64,000 bases of DNA from Acanthosoma haemorrhoidale. Its lineage: Eukaryota > Arthropoda > Insecta > Hemiptera > Acanthosomatidae. The stretch spans positions 56,565,239 through 56,629,238 of the forward strand of contig OV884012.1 of the NCBI GenBank assembly GCA_930367205.1, given 5' to 3'. A program made the position numbers and the translations under genes. Shown one piece after another: positions 37,155 through 50,109 of this stretch. Each line of letters opens with the position of its first letter. Within the stretch, counting starts at the first letter, position 1. The notes under the pieces are model-generated. The model searched no databases, was not told where the DNA came from, and saw only the letters and a program-made list of their open reading frames with translations.

Positions 37155-37847
37155 TTTTTTTTTTTACAACTTTATTGTGATAAAATTTCTACCTGATTGG
37201 GCTATAAGTAATTGTGATAAATGATCTCATTCATACCAATTTACAATTTTCATTCACTCACTCATTCATACTATATATACAAACAGCCCAGAGGCCCCCA
37301 AAGTCCACATGGTTGTCTTCTCTCTCGCGTGCGAAGGAGGAAGCGGAGTCTTGGAAGTCCTTCACGCTTCTACGTCAGCCGCGTCACTGGATAAGAGCCA
37401 GCGGAGGCTGACCAAGAGCGCGAAAGCCACAGACGCTCAGGACATGATGAGAGAAACTGGCCATTTCCAGGACTCCCACTGTCACTTATTTATAGCAGGT
37501 TACGAGGCCACTGTGGTTATAGTCTCCGAGGAGGTTATAGGGATGAGTGGCGCAGTGCAATGACTGTGCTAGGGAATTAGGGTGGTTGGATAGGTTACCA
37601 TGGAATTTTATGAACTTGGAAGGGATGTGTTCAAGAATATAGGGTATATTCAGATCATTATGAAGGGTTTTGTTGCTGACTTAATAAGGGGCATTTACTA
37701 TTGTTCTCAGGACTTTTGATTTAAATAATTTCATGCGCTTGATGTTCGACTTTTTTGGCGTCCCCCATAGCTCTATTCCGTAAGTCCAGATTGGCTTAAG
37801 TATAACTTTGTAAATAAGTAGTTTATTTTCTATTGAGAGATGGGAAT
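37155..37847 (-). mobile_element. 5'-truncated Jockey copy with RT thumb and 3' UTR
   Basis: The minus-strand copy begins with a T run (37155-37165, its A tail) and the family 3' end, then the 3' UTR to about 37515, then the C-terminal part of ORF2 to about 37847. Homology with the 51.3-kb copy stops near 37847, giving the truncation point. It is the best source in the window for the C-terminal ORF2 block that the longer copy has lost. No clear target duplication was found. Confidence 0.87.
37515..37847 (-). pseudogene. Jockey ORF2 C-terminal fragment
   Basis: Read on the minus strand from 37847, an almost open frame gives LSIENKLLIYK, KPIWTYGIELWG, MKLFKSKVLRTIVNAPY, a stop, then LHNDLNIPYI and FHGNLSNHPNSLA. 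This is the standard C-terminal region after the RT thumb in Jockey elements (KPIWTYGIQLWG, then the DLNIP and HPNPLA segments). One in-frame stop breaks it. The last codons before the 3' UTR are altered compared with RRLKRQWPRD in the 51.5-kb copy. Confidence 0.82.
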
Positions 37848-40800
37848 CAACTATCAAACGTCAAGATCTTTAATGTGCAGTATCCACAATAAATGATAAT
37901 TAATTGATTAATAAATGACCTTTTATTATATTTTATAAGTTTGTTGTTATATTCACTGCATCGCTCTATTTCAAACTGCGATTGAAAAAAAAATACGAGT
38001 ACAGTTTAATGATAATAATAATCATAATTATTTGATACCTTACGTCATTTGATGTATAAATATTTACTTTTTCATAACATTTAAGTTATTTTTCAACGAC
38101 GCAAGTGAGAAAAATTATTATATTAATATTTCAAGGCTTATAGTATTTATGTGATTGTCAATACTTAAGTAATAACTTTATTTCAGTGCAGCATTATTTT
38201 ATTTGAATTGACGCAATTTCATTGATTACCGTAGCAGCTGTACTTACAACTGATCATCATCATTACCAGCTGTATGATCTTTACTTCATGTTACTGCACA
38301 GCAGAGAAATAGAAGAGTATTTAATTGATTGTAAGACTTACTTCTATGAGGAATTGAAGTTTATTTGTAATTTTTGAAAAATATTCAATTTGAGGATTAA
38401 TAAAAACATAGATATCAAGTCGTATCACTAATATCATTGGTATTCTATTAATTTTATTTGATTAATTTGTATTTTTTCACGTTATGTTACAAAAGAGAAA
38501 GTGAACACTAACAATAAGATATGTACATAGCTGCCGAACTGAATGTAGGTCTGTCAGTGAATGAACCTCCCTGAGAACAATAGACAAGGGCCTTGAATGT
38601 TCTGTAGTCACGAAGATGTGCCTAGCGTGTCTGTTGTTTGGAAATATCAACCCTGACATTCGGCACGTCACATAGCTCTCACTCCAATAAACTAGTTATA
38701 TTTATTAATTTATTTTTTTCTATACTATTCATACAATAGTAATATTTATTTAGATTTGCAGAGGTATATAAGAGCCACGCTTATTTACGAAATAAATACC
38801 GTGATAGTTGTCCTCAAGGCTTGTTGTGGTCACAGCGATTAAGCCTAGTGCAGAGGAACTTAATAGGTCTACTTTTACTAATAGCAAGAGGGAAGTGAAT
38901 GTTCACAAACGGTTTGGTCCAGTGGCAAGTGATTTAGTAGAAGGGTAAGGGACTACTAAAGGACTCTTATAACCAGGCAGAAGGTTCTAACCTGCCTATG
39001 TGTCAGAGGTAACTGGTGTGGTGTGGGGTTTGCTGCTCACCCGCTTAATTTTTATCAAGCTTGATCGAGCTAAATAAACCATTTCACTAAAATAGTTGTG
39101 TCTGAACACGTTAAGAAACTTGCTACCGACTAAATTACTGGTCAAGTTTCAACCAGTTTTTTACCTGTTAGTAAGTATAGCTAGGTTTTTGCACCTCCCC
39201 TAAAATACATATAAGTAACCATTCCAAACCACGGGACATTATTTTGTAATTAAAATTAAAGCGTTAGGCCAGCCTCGGCGTTTTTCAAACTTAAATTATA
39301 AGTAGTCATGACACGCTCGTGTATTTATTTGATGTGAACAGCACATTAATGACTTTAATGTAACTATAGTCCATTGGAATCTCAACACATAACATATTAA
39401 CTAAGACTTCCCATAGCTTTAATTTACCCTACTGCTTCAGTATAGTAGGAAAATATTTATTTTTAGGTGCAAAGCAATTTATAATTGTTAGTTCAATATC
39501 TTCACGCAGCTGGTTTCATTATTTGTATAACTGCGGCATCGAATGAAACTACCATGCAACATATCACATGTCTATAAAAATACAATTCTAACGATTTTTT
39601 GTAATTATAGTTTCAAAAAATAAAACAAAAATTACCTGTTAGGTGTTAATAACCTCGTTAAGATATTTAATTTTCTGCCCTCCATACATGTAGGAACGAA
39701 TATTTTTTTGATTATCAACTTACGTAATCATTAAATTAATTAACTAAATTAATGACACTTAAACATATTGTACAGAAATAGCCTTATTCTCCCCGATATT
39801 AGATTGGACTTATATGTGATATTTTATGCTTCCAGCTAGAACAGATAGACAGGATGGACCAAAAGATTCAAGGGTGAGAACATTCGGGTTTCTCGGGGGC
39901 TTGGGGAGAAAACGAGAAACCTATAAAAGGGTTCATTGGCTCGTATGATTGTGTATAATAAAACCGCGTTTTCATCAACTCACTCTCGTGCGAGTCATAT
40001 ACCTAATTTCTCAAACATCAACGGTCGATTTATTCGGTGAACATAACTCGGCGATAGCCCTCATTCATTGTAAACGTTAAATAACCTTGAACTATTGGTG
40101 AATTGGCGTCAACTATAGTAAGTCCACAAAAAATTTAGCTGAAGTTCCTGAGCATTCTTTGTATTGTATCCTTTGTAAAAGGCTGGTACAATTCATTACA
40201 TTGGCATAAACCGGTGAGTCAGGATCTTCGATACTTCAACTTATAAAATACTATATTGTCAAATGCATGAGTGCACGTCCAATCAGAAAAAGATATAGTG
40301 TGAGTGAGATTATGGGATTTCCGACGAGTTCTTCGAAAGATGGGTGTCAACTACATAAGAACTCACAAAATCATTGGTCCCAGTTAAATTATATCTACTG
40401 TCAGATAGTTGTTTTAGCTGTAATGACCAAAGATTTAGAGAATGTCTTAAAATATGTTGACGAGTTTTGTACTGCATGTAACAAACAAAATGCACTCTGG
40501 AAAAGAGTTTTTGTAAAGAAGTGGTATTAAGACCGTTAGTAGATGTATTTTGGCATCTACTGACTTAACATGAAGGCGAATACTTGACTAAGGCGTATTA
40601 TTTATTTATTGGTTATAATTGGTTATTATTTATTCTATAACATAAATAAAATAGTTATTTAAATTTTAGCATAAAGATTTACTTATTATAGTCGCAGATA
40701 AAGCTAAGAAAACTTTTAGATATAATTTTAGGCTGAGGAATCGTTTATGAAGCCCAGGAAATTAGCTCACACATTGAAGACCCCACTAAATAGAACCTGC

Positions 40801-43800
40801 AATTTAGTTCATTAGGCATGCACAGCCTGTTTTGGGATCGCGCTGAGTCGATTTTTATGGCTGAGCATTACGATAGAACGATCCACATTTACTTTTCATG
40901 AGCTCAGCTAAGATTTAGTGATTTTTAATTTTAAATTTATATCTCCAATAATAAACACAGATCACAACTGATCCTCAGGAAACACAAATATTTTGTACGG
41001 TATGCGACAAATTATGTAACTCAATGATTTGTCATTCAGTGACAAATTCTTCGGTTTCCAACAGACAGCGTCCAATGCCATTTCAATCGTCTGGACTGAT
41101 TCCACTTAGGTTAGGAAACTAATAGACTCATGGGCAAACGAACTTCAACAGAAAATCACCTGTATGCCCATTTGAATGATGACAGTCTGATTTCTTGTCT
41201 ACTTTATAATAGTATAATTTGTTTCTATATAATAGCAATGTAATCAGAGGGATTATGCATACATAATTAACGGCAGAAACAACATATAAATAATAATTTG
41301 AACAAAAGAGCTAACGATGAAGGTAACAGTAGTTAAGTGTATCACTGAAGCCTTGCGAGGATAAGCTGGTAACCAGTAACGATGACTTGACAGTTTACCC
41401 CCACTATATACAAACGTTACGAATTTTCAATGGATAAGTTTTGAATACTGGTTGAACCCTCAAGATTTTATTTTAACATGACAATTCAATTATAAGTTTA
41501 ATGTCCACACTCCTTGAAACACGAGCTAGTACCCGGGTTCAATTCTTTTCTTGGCAGTATTTCATCGAAGTCCAACAAGAATATTTTAGTTTAGTGACTA
41601 AGCTCGCGAAAATTGGTCCTTAATTTGTATCAGCTCTATTCATAAATATTATTTATTCTGTAAATAATTGAAATACCAAACACATTATTTTTAATTTATA
41701 GAACGTATTGCAGTGCGCAATCCAAGTCTAATTGAAGTCTCACCTGGCAGAAAAGAGTTTATTTTTTGGCAGAATTACAAAACAAAACCAGCAAGGCTAC
41801 GAGTTAATATATTTTTGCATCCTTAAATTGAAATGTGTCGCTTCTCTATAGACATCATTTACTTTCTAGCATTGTGGATTTTTAAGAGGGTAACAAAAAA
41901 AAGAAATAAGACAAAATTAGAAAATTAACTTTACAAATTTATTTCACAACGTTCTATAATGCCATTTATCTGAAAACAAATATGGCGCATAGCCTCCAAT
42001 AACAACAAACTATTATTCACACATTCTTCTGTAAATATTTGTATTACACAAGTTTTATCTTATGCGTGCGCATATTGAGTCTTAACATAAGATATCATGT
42101 TTTCATCACGATTTAAATTGTTTGTTATAGTGGGTTATTTATTTTTTAAAATATTAATCAATATAATTCTACAAAAACTTTTGCTGATCTATTATGAATT
42201 TTTCAAAGAAATAAAATTCACGATATATTAATTGCAATTCATATTCCAGAGAATCGCATCAATACTATGTGGGTACTATTGCATATTCGATTTCCCAGAA
42301 GTGATTCTGTGGCAAGGCTAATTTTCTGAAATCGTTTTGTCCTTGGAAAGTCACAGTAATCGTGGGGAACGAAAGGAAAAATAACAAAATGACCGGCTGA
42401 TTGTTAACAGAACGAGATAACAGATTCACATTTCTCCTTGGAGAATAGTCTTGATCCATTATTAAAAGATATAAGGTATTATAGGCGTGAAAACGCTTAC
42501 GTTCGATCAACAATGGAGTGGTTCTCTGATGAAATCGGTTGTCCCGTTGAGAGTGTCACTTTAAGAAACTTCAGTTTGTTCGTGAAACATATGCTGGTCA
42601 ACCAAGTTAAAAAACTGATGAATACATAATTATGTTATATTAAATTAATATTAATTTATTTTCTCCACAGAAGAGGGTTACGGATGTCTTTAAGACATTA
42701 ATTAACATAACATAATTGATTAGCATACAATCGAGAATGATTCATAATTTTAAATTATTTTGAGTTTAACTTTCATAGAATCGAATACTCTCATTCGATC
42801 GGATTTTAAAAGATTTTTTGTTTTTGTCAGTGTTTAAGCTAATGTAATAAATAAAATGAAGTAAAGTTTATTACTTTAGTTATCTAATTTATGCCTTGAA
42901 AATCTTAGGTGGGGGGGGGGGACCAAACACTGACAATGAACATTTTTTTCACTTTCCGTACCTCCGTACATCAGATTTGGTCTCTTACGGTCCTTGTTGA
43001 ATATAAATTTTCATTGAAGAGAATTCGGTAAATAGTTGCAGGAGATATATTCGAAAAAACAAGGACGATTATATAAATAAATTACCAAAATACTTCATTA
43101 TTTTAGTGTACAGGTTTACGATATCCTAAAAAAAATTCATTAAAAAAAAAGGGAACAAGGCCAAGTACGGCAAAAAAAACAAAAACTCAGAGGTTCTGAA
43201 GTCCATACTTTGACCTTCTGTAAAATTGGTACCTGGTCCTAAACATGATCGCAAAAGATCTGGAGTCTAAGCCTGCCCAATTTACGTACCCATTATAAAA
43301 ATTAGTCAAGTATTGCTCGTACCCAGTAATAGTGAAGTATTTATTATTTGTTCTTTGGCTAAAATCAAATAGATTGCAAACAGTTTAAATATAGTAGTAA
43401 ATATAGAAAAATATAAGGTATACGTGTAATATTACAACACGATAGATGTGAACGAGTGAAAGTTGTCCGGGTGATTGGCCTATAGCACAAGGATGTTGGC
43501 AGACCTGCTTCAAGCCGGCCGGCGAAGTTGGAACCAGACAGTGTGACCAATGCAACGTTATCACAGCATAACATTATCATATCAAGAATTAAAATCAGTT
43601 GTAAAAATGACTCTCAATTACGTTTATCCTGTAAATATCATAAATTATCCAGGAGTTGTATTTATTTTGGCCTTCTATGAAGTAAGATGTCCTTGCGAAT
43701 TATATTTGCATAATTTACACAGAAAGCGATCTTTATTTATGTCATAATTGTCACACATAAGGAAACACTTAGTTATAAACAAATAATAGGATGTTGATTG

Positions 43801-46800
43801 TATTACATCAATGTCCTTACAAAGGCTTTGCTAATAGCCCTTCTTAAAAATATCGCTTATTTAACAAACTAATAAAAGCGATTTTCTCATTTCATTGTAT
43901 TTTATTGAAAATAATCGATGTTCCTTAACACAATTTAAAACAGATTTAGAAATAGTTTGACTTAGGTTTCTCTTCAATGGAATAAAACCAACGATATTAA
44001 AAAGTTTAAACATTCAGAAAAAAGAAATGTCAGATCAGGTAAATACGATTACAAAAATACAACCCGAGCGCAAATCTAATACAAATTCCATCACACACAA
44101 CAAACTCAAGAACAAAGTTAAGCATTCATTGAAGCAATAACAAACAGTAAAGTCCTATTTTGAAGGATATTCGAGTTTGTAACAAAAAGTTCTCTCCGAA
44201 AGGTGAAGTTGTCAGCCCTGACTGCTGGCCGGCAGTGAAGGTTACGAATGAGTTTTCAAATCTTCAAAAGAAACAATTTTTAACTTTTATTTTCAAGTTA
44301 AATGAGGTGGAAAATTTTATTATGCTAAAACCTGTTTCAAAGCCCGTTTTGTCTCTAATACAAGCCATTATGCTTATTTCAGAGAAGAGTTCTTGTTACT
44401 TGTTGGTGGTAACATTTGTTTAAAAAATCAATGATATTTTTTCTCAATAAATTATGAATGACTAATAAGCACTAAGCAAATTGTAATAAAATAATAGTTA
44501 AGTGAGCTCACTATTTCAATCGTTTAGTAATTGTAAAAACTAAGTAAGATAAAGTTAGACCATATTAGTAGCACTGTGCCATAAGTGTCAGATGTTAAAC
44601 ATAGAATGAGGAAAAAGAGACTTACTTGATGAGACGATAACTAACGCAGTAAAAATTCAGGAGACCTTATGCTTACAATGATATTTCAAACCTATAGTTC
44701 CTACTATGAATGATAAATAAATAAAACTGTACACTATAAATTAAATAAATATATAATAAAATCAAAGAGTATAAAAAATATAAAAGGAGACGATTGTTAA
44801 GAAGGCCGAGCTATGACTGACAGACGAGTATTGGCCACGGAGGTGGCGCCGACTGGCCCGAGACCTTGGCACTACTGTCTCCCTCTACTGTCGCTACTTT
44901 ACAACTATTCCATTCTACCTCTAATCCTGTATTTATTACAGTAATTAACTCTAATTGCAGGTATTTTAGGATGTACATTGCATGGAATGAGTAATATTAA
45001 ACACTCACTATCAGGAGAAGCAACTAGCAAATTGTATGCAAATAAAAGTACGAGTATATCAAACCAGCAATGAGTGGAAATGCCATCTTATTTCTGTTCC
45101 TTTACCATTATATCTTTAAAGACTATAATTTGTTAAATCTATGAATAATTTAATTCAATTTAAAGCACATTACGCACATAAGAATGTAGACAAATTAGGG
45201 AATTTAGATCGTCCAGTGCAAGCCTTCTGCCCTTCACCAATACTCCCCCTTCTTTCCTCTTCTTCACTATTATTGTGACTTACCTTTACAATTTCCTCTA
45301 ATTCAAATGCTGCAATACTAGAACCCACCATTCCGACCTGGATTTCCATTTCCCATCTCAACCAATCCGCTTCCTTTGATAACGGCTTATGCGTGCCACA
45401 AACTTTTAGAACACTTTTACAATCGATATTCTTCGTTCACCAACTCTCCAAATCTTTAAATCCAAACTTCGCAAGTTCATTATCTCTCTCAAATGTAACA
45501 ATTCATAATTCGCCATTGTTAGCGAAATCTTTCAGGATCTTTTCCTCCTTTTAATAATTCCTCTCACCTCTATTCATTTATGTTTTTTGTTTCAATCTTT
45601 TGTTCGTTCATTGTAGATACCACATATGTACATAGGTCCTTAATCACTTATAAGCTAATCATATGTACTTTTTTTGTCACCTAGGTATACCATTTTTGTT
45701 CCTTCTTGTTATTCTTAGTGCAATGACCAAGAATACGGTGTTTTTTCGTTTCATTTTAAGCCGGCAAAACAATTATAAGTTACTTTTAGGACTAGGTGTT
45801 TATTTTTTATAATGTTTCATGGATATACCGTTGAAAAATCAGAATCCTGTTTCAGTTCCTTGAAACTTTATTTGTTGTAATGTGTTTGAATTACTATTTT
45901 CGTTTCCATCATTATTGCCTCTAATGTGCCACGGAAAAAAATCAAAAAATAAATGAACAGCATGTGATCTGTTTCTAGAAATAATAAATTTGTTAGGATT
46001 TTGTTGCTTATAGCTTAATCCAAACTTGTATGGAGTACACTTCTAAAATATGTTATAGATTGGATTATTTCTACGCTTTATAATTGGTTATGGTAGTAAA
46101 TTCGGACATACCTAGGTCAATTAGACAGTACTAATTACAAAATAAAGCCTCTTCATTCAGTTTTGCCAAAAATCGAGAAGCAATGCTACCAAACTATCCA
46201 AACTTTAACCTATCGTATCATAAGAAAACGCTTAAATATGCTCAATAACACATCAGTGTTGTCGAACCAAATGTACATAACTGGGATTATTTATATAAGT
46301 TTTGTAACTTTTTTTTTTAGTTTTAGTATTTCAGTGGTAGACATTTATTTCTCTGACTAAAATTAAAAATGTGGAAATTATTTTATTTTTTTTCTTATTT
46401 TCTTAACAGATACATGCGATTATTACTTATGCACAATATTGAAATAGGAAACAACCTTAATCCTAAGTGGATGAAATCCGACCAGAATAATGCGGTGTCC
46501 CTGAATTAAAACCTGCAAAACTGACTATGAAGATTAAATGAATGCTGGCTTTTCTTAAGGAGTCAATATTTACTTGAGGAAATCACCTTGGAGTCCGTTT
46601 GTTTACGGTTAGTGCTCACAACAGTCAACAGTTCCCTTCGGTCAAGAGTCGGCATGTTTTCGTCGGATATTAATCGACACCGAATGAAATGCGGATATCT
46701 GGTGAAAAGAAAACATTCGAAGGACTCCATGTACTACGGCATACACTCTTCGCGTAACTGCTGCATAATGTGAAGGTTCCGGTTACCTAGTCGCTAGATT

Positions 46801-47549
46801 TACTGTAATCTTTTATTTCAGTCCACCCTACAATCAGGCCATTTCGGAGAGGCTTCATTATACCTTAACATTGATTTATATACAAATTTTTGTGAGAAAT
46901 AAAGAATTCTAAGAGAATAGACAAATTGGTTTTGGGGGAGAGTATGTAACACCTCTATGTAATTGAGAGAAACGTGATATTATATACAGGTAACCAACTT
47001 TTCCAGCTAAACAAGGAGCATGAAGCCACTGGAAATAATTAATCAGTGGTAATATTAGCATAAGTTCGAATCTCGCAGCAGGTTCATTTATAATTTTTAA
47101 CAAATCCCAGTGGAACAGATGGACGATCCTGCTTTAATCTAACTTCCAAAGATTCCAAAAACTAACTTTTATGAGAGCTTAAAGAGCGGGTGGTCATTAG
47201 TAACGGAACTTAGATTGCTCCGCCACAGCCTACTCGATTATTAAAACTTAATTCCATAAATGATTCCAATTTTTTCTCTTTTTATCCTAACAGTAACCTT
47301 ACCTAGAGATATTTTATTCATTTATGTTAAATATTTTTATAAATTATTTATATTACATGCATATAAACACTATATGTGAACAATTTTTACAAAAAAAAAA
47401 ATGAACACATAAAAATTTGAATATTAAATATTTAAAAATAAATATTAATAATAAAAAATAAATTTCTTAAAAGTAGTTCACTAATTCCTCTATTATTCAT
47501 AGCTTTCTAACGCCTCACTAGAAAATATTAAATAAATATTCAATCAAAC
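37848..47549. other. long AT-rich interval without recognisable genes
   Basis: I see no supported gene in this 9.7 kb. A weak tRNA-like module is at 38915-38993. Frames at 40267-40530 (87 codons), 44160-44423 (87 codons) and 45170-45361 (minus, with an SEEEERRGS stretch) are unrecognised and isolated. An 11-base G tract lies at 42911-42921. A lone B-box-like agttcgaatctcg is at about 47063-47075 without an A box. Confidence 0.5.
38915..38993 (+). repeat. weak tRNA-like module
   Basis: tggtccagtggcaag (38915-38929) resembles a tRNA A box and D arm, and ggttctaacct (38983-38993) is one base from a B box. The spacing fits a tRNA with a long variable arm (Ser/Leu type) or a SINE head. Stems are not convincing. 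Confidence 0.25.
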
Positions 47550-47870
47550 CTTTATTGTGTTAAAATTACAATCTGCCTTATTGGGCAATAAGTAATTGTG
47601 ATAAATGTTGTCGTTCATACAGTATTTACAAACTCTAGATGCTGTATGAATGGCAGGCCTCCCAAATCCACATGGTCGTTATCTCCCTCGCGTGCGATAG
47701 AGGAAGAGTGTCTTGGAGAAAGTCCCCCACGCTCCTCCGTCAGCAGCATCATTGGATACGAGCCAGTGGATGCTTACCACGAGCGCGAGAGCCACAGACA
47801 CTCAGGACATGATTGGAGAAACTGGCCATGGCCAGAACTCCCACTGTCACGTGTTTATAGTAGGTCACGA
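47550..47870 (-). mobile_element. 5'-truncated Jockey copy (3' UTR only)
   Basis: Reverse-oriented family 3' UTR, starting with tttattgtgttaaaattaca at 47551 and ending near 47870 within the region of the ORF2 stop. It shares the GC-rich block (gagcgcgagagccacagaca near 47781). A 106-codon plus-strand frame over it is translated antisense 3' UTR, not a gene. A tail of A residues is not evident, and no duplication was found. Confidence 0.82.
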
Positions 47871-49394
47871 TGGTCTAATGCTTTAGTCATAATTTTTACA
47901 CATATATACTTGCTGTGAGAGAGTGAAGTTTAGACGCAGTTTAAACCCAGCCCCCTGGGCTGAACTCCAATATAATATATAATATAATGTATTTTTTTAG
48001 CTTTATTTTATTTTTAGTCGTATAATTAATAATTGTTGATAGTAGTGGGATTCATGATTTCTACTATATTAATTTGACTAAATACGGAATGCATAATTCC
48101 TAGATTGGCAAGCGCCAAAGAGTTATAGAAAGGATATAAAATTACTTATTTATAAGTATAAAGTATGGCATATATTAGGAGGGAGTAAATTCCAGAAAGT
48201 AACATGTTCCTTTCTTGCGGTGGAGTGCAGTCACCACCACAGGTTCAAATGCTGCAGTTCTCCTCTCCTCAGTTAATTGCACACTCTCCGAACTCATGCC
48301 CAACACCAATTCATAATACCGGGTTGCAAGAAAAATCTACGCTACACTCCCTGGACTCTCATCCTTGCTAAGTTTAGTTCCTTACTTCAGATGTAAGCCC
48401 CGAGTCATGGGCCGGCCACATGTGGTCCTTGAAGTAATCTCGGGTTGTCCTCACGATTTTGATGTTTATCTCCTTCAAGGGCAAACATACTGAAACACGT
48501 CACTACCCTATCAACACACTGAATGATAGCCACGCAGAACCGCTGGAATACCTCGATGACTCAGGACGGCTAGCACCCGTGGGCTCGGCTAGACCTTGTT
48601 AAGTATATCTGGGTCGAGGTCGATCTGAAGGAACGATCCTTTCTCCACCAGGTAAACAGTCTGCGTTCAGTGTCCTCGATATAAGGTCTGAAACACCTAA
48701 ACGATGTTTTTATGTACAAACTGGGTACACTACTTACCTAACACGACGTAACTCATGACTTACTTTTAATATTTTAGTCAGGTTTCTTTTTGGTTGAACA
48801 GAACTTTGTTTTGTCTTTGTTTATGTTATATAAACAACACTAAAGATTAGCCCCTATCTGCAATTTAGTTGATTTTCAGTAGATTAATATTGACATCGAA
48901 TAAAAGTCAAGATAAACTCATGGGCCCAAATGCAACCCTGGGTCAGAAGAAAATGTTTATTGACTTCGGATCGGGGAGCCTTCTACAACAATAATAACAA
49001 GAATAAGGAATAAGTTATGCCTGCTTTACAATCAATCTGATTAAACAAGACATTTACCTTGTTATGTATTTAATTAAACGGCATTGGATTTAATGCAGAA
49101 ATAATGTATAAATATATATTCATATTGAGTGAATTATTGCATCTTAACTATATTCAGCATACAAAAAATATGCAATGTTTAAGTGTAGAGATGCGAAAGG
49201 CTAGACAGTAGATTAGTGCAGTCAACGACCCAGAGATGTTCCAATCAAGTCATCGGAGAACCAGGGTGGTGTGCACTCAACCGTTACCAAACTTCAACTC
49301 CAACTTCGAGTTTCAGAGTAATGGCGACAGAAGAGAACACGGTTCGAATTAGTCGAAGTGGACTTCAGTACACATCATGGATAATTTAGTTTTG
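47871..49394. other. unclassified DNA with a GC-richer patch
   Basis: 48220-48680 is clearly GC-richer than its surroundings, but all frames are interrupted and I recognise no element. The rest is AT-rich without features. Confidence 0.5.
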
Positions 49395-49587
49395 GGTAGA
49401 TACAGTAATGTCCAGGAAATTAGTAGTTTTATTTTCTTCCATCTCCGTACAAGCTATTTTAATATAATGTATGTTTGCATCAGTTAGGAAATGAAGTATC
49501 ATCTGCATAACCAACCAAGGTTATGTGCTTCTTGCACATCAGAGCAGATAGGTTAAAGAGAGTAGGCTTAAAAATTGATTCCTAAGG
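49395..49587 (-). pseudogene. decayed non-LTR RT fragment, minus strand
   Basis: Read on the minus strand from 49587: P-stop-ESIFKPTLFNLS (motif B, normally PQGSILGPTLFNLY), then KKHITLVGYADDTSF (motif C with both catalytic Asp). After a one-base shift comes TDANIHYIKIACTEMEEN, the amphipathic helix after motif C. The three segments are in the right order and spacing for a non-LTR RT. The family differs from the neighbouring plus-strand Jockey copy, which has FVDDTAFMSSHPD at the same motif. Upstream motif A and the element's ends were not found. Confidence 0.68.
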
Positions 49588-49689
49588 TAATATGGCTATA
49601 ATTTATTTTGCATTTTTTGATTAAGCATTATTCACTATACTCAGGAAAGTTCTTTTTCTCAGTTATGGTTTTATTATTCTAAAGGTCTA

Positions 49690-49983
49690 TTGAAATTGGG
49701 GCTATTTCAAATAAAAGGGAGATCCACCGGAATGAGTTGTATCCTAGGCCGAACAACTGTTTCACACTCTTCTTTTCCTGCTATGATAGTCAATAGGAGG
49801 GTCCTATTGAGGTTTTCAAGGCTACATTCGGGTTTAGTTGTCATTTGGACGGCCACCAGTTTAGTGACTCCAAAAACTATGGTTTTGACTCCAGTTTTGA
49901 TTATTTTGGACATTTTATTTTTTACCCCGTCTCACCTCTATGATCCTGATGGGAATGAACTTGTACTTATTTTATTACTATAG
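49690..49983. other. unclassified block open on both strands
   Basis: Open for 97 codons on the plus strand (49690-49983) and 68 on the minus strand (49707-49913). It lies between the minus-strand RT fragment and the plus-strand Jockey copy. The plus frame ends with PSHLYDPDGNELVLILL, which might be the end of a Jockey endonuclease domain. The minus frame has no recognisable motif. It probably belongs to one of the two flanking elements, but I cannot say which. Confidence 0.3.
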
Positions 49984-50109
49984 TGTGGCAAAGATCCCGA
50001 CATTGTGCTGATTGCCGGTCGTTCAATCAGTATTGCTGATTGGTAAAGTGGCAATTGGCATCCTTCCGTTCTGATTCCTTCAACTCCCACCTCTGCTCTC
50101 TCTACCAGG

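Noticed and set aside
42911..42921. 11-base G tract, and the 10-base G tract at 25060-25069
   Set aside because: Isolated homopolymers without the four-run pattern of a quadruplex motif and no element end nearby.
47040..47080. B-box-like agttcgaatctcg, also one near 41540 and one near 34577
   Set aside because: No A box at tRNA-like spacing, so no pol III module is called.
47598..47918. 106-codon plus-strand open frame
   Set aside because: It is translated antisense 3' UTR of a minus-strand Jockey copy and runs out into flanking DNA.
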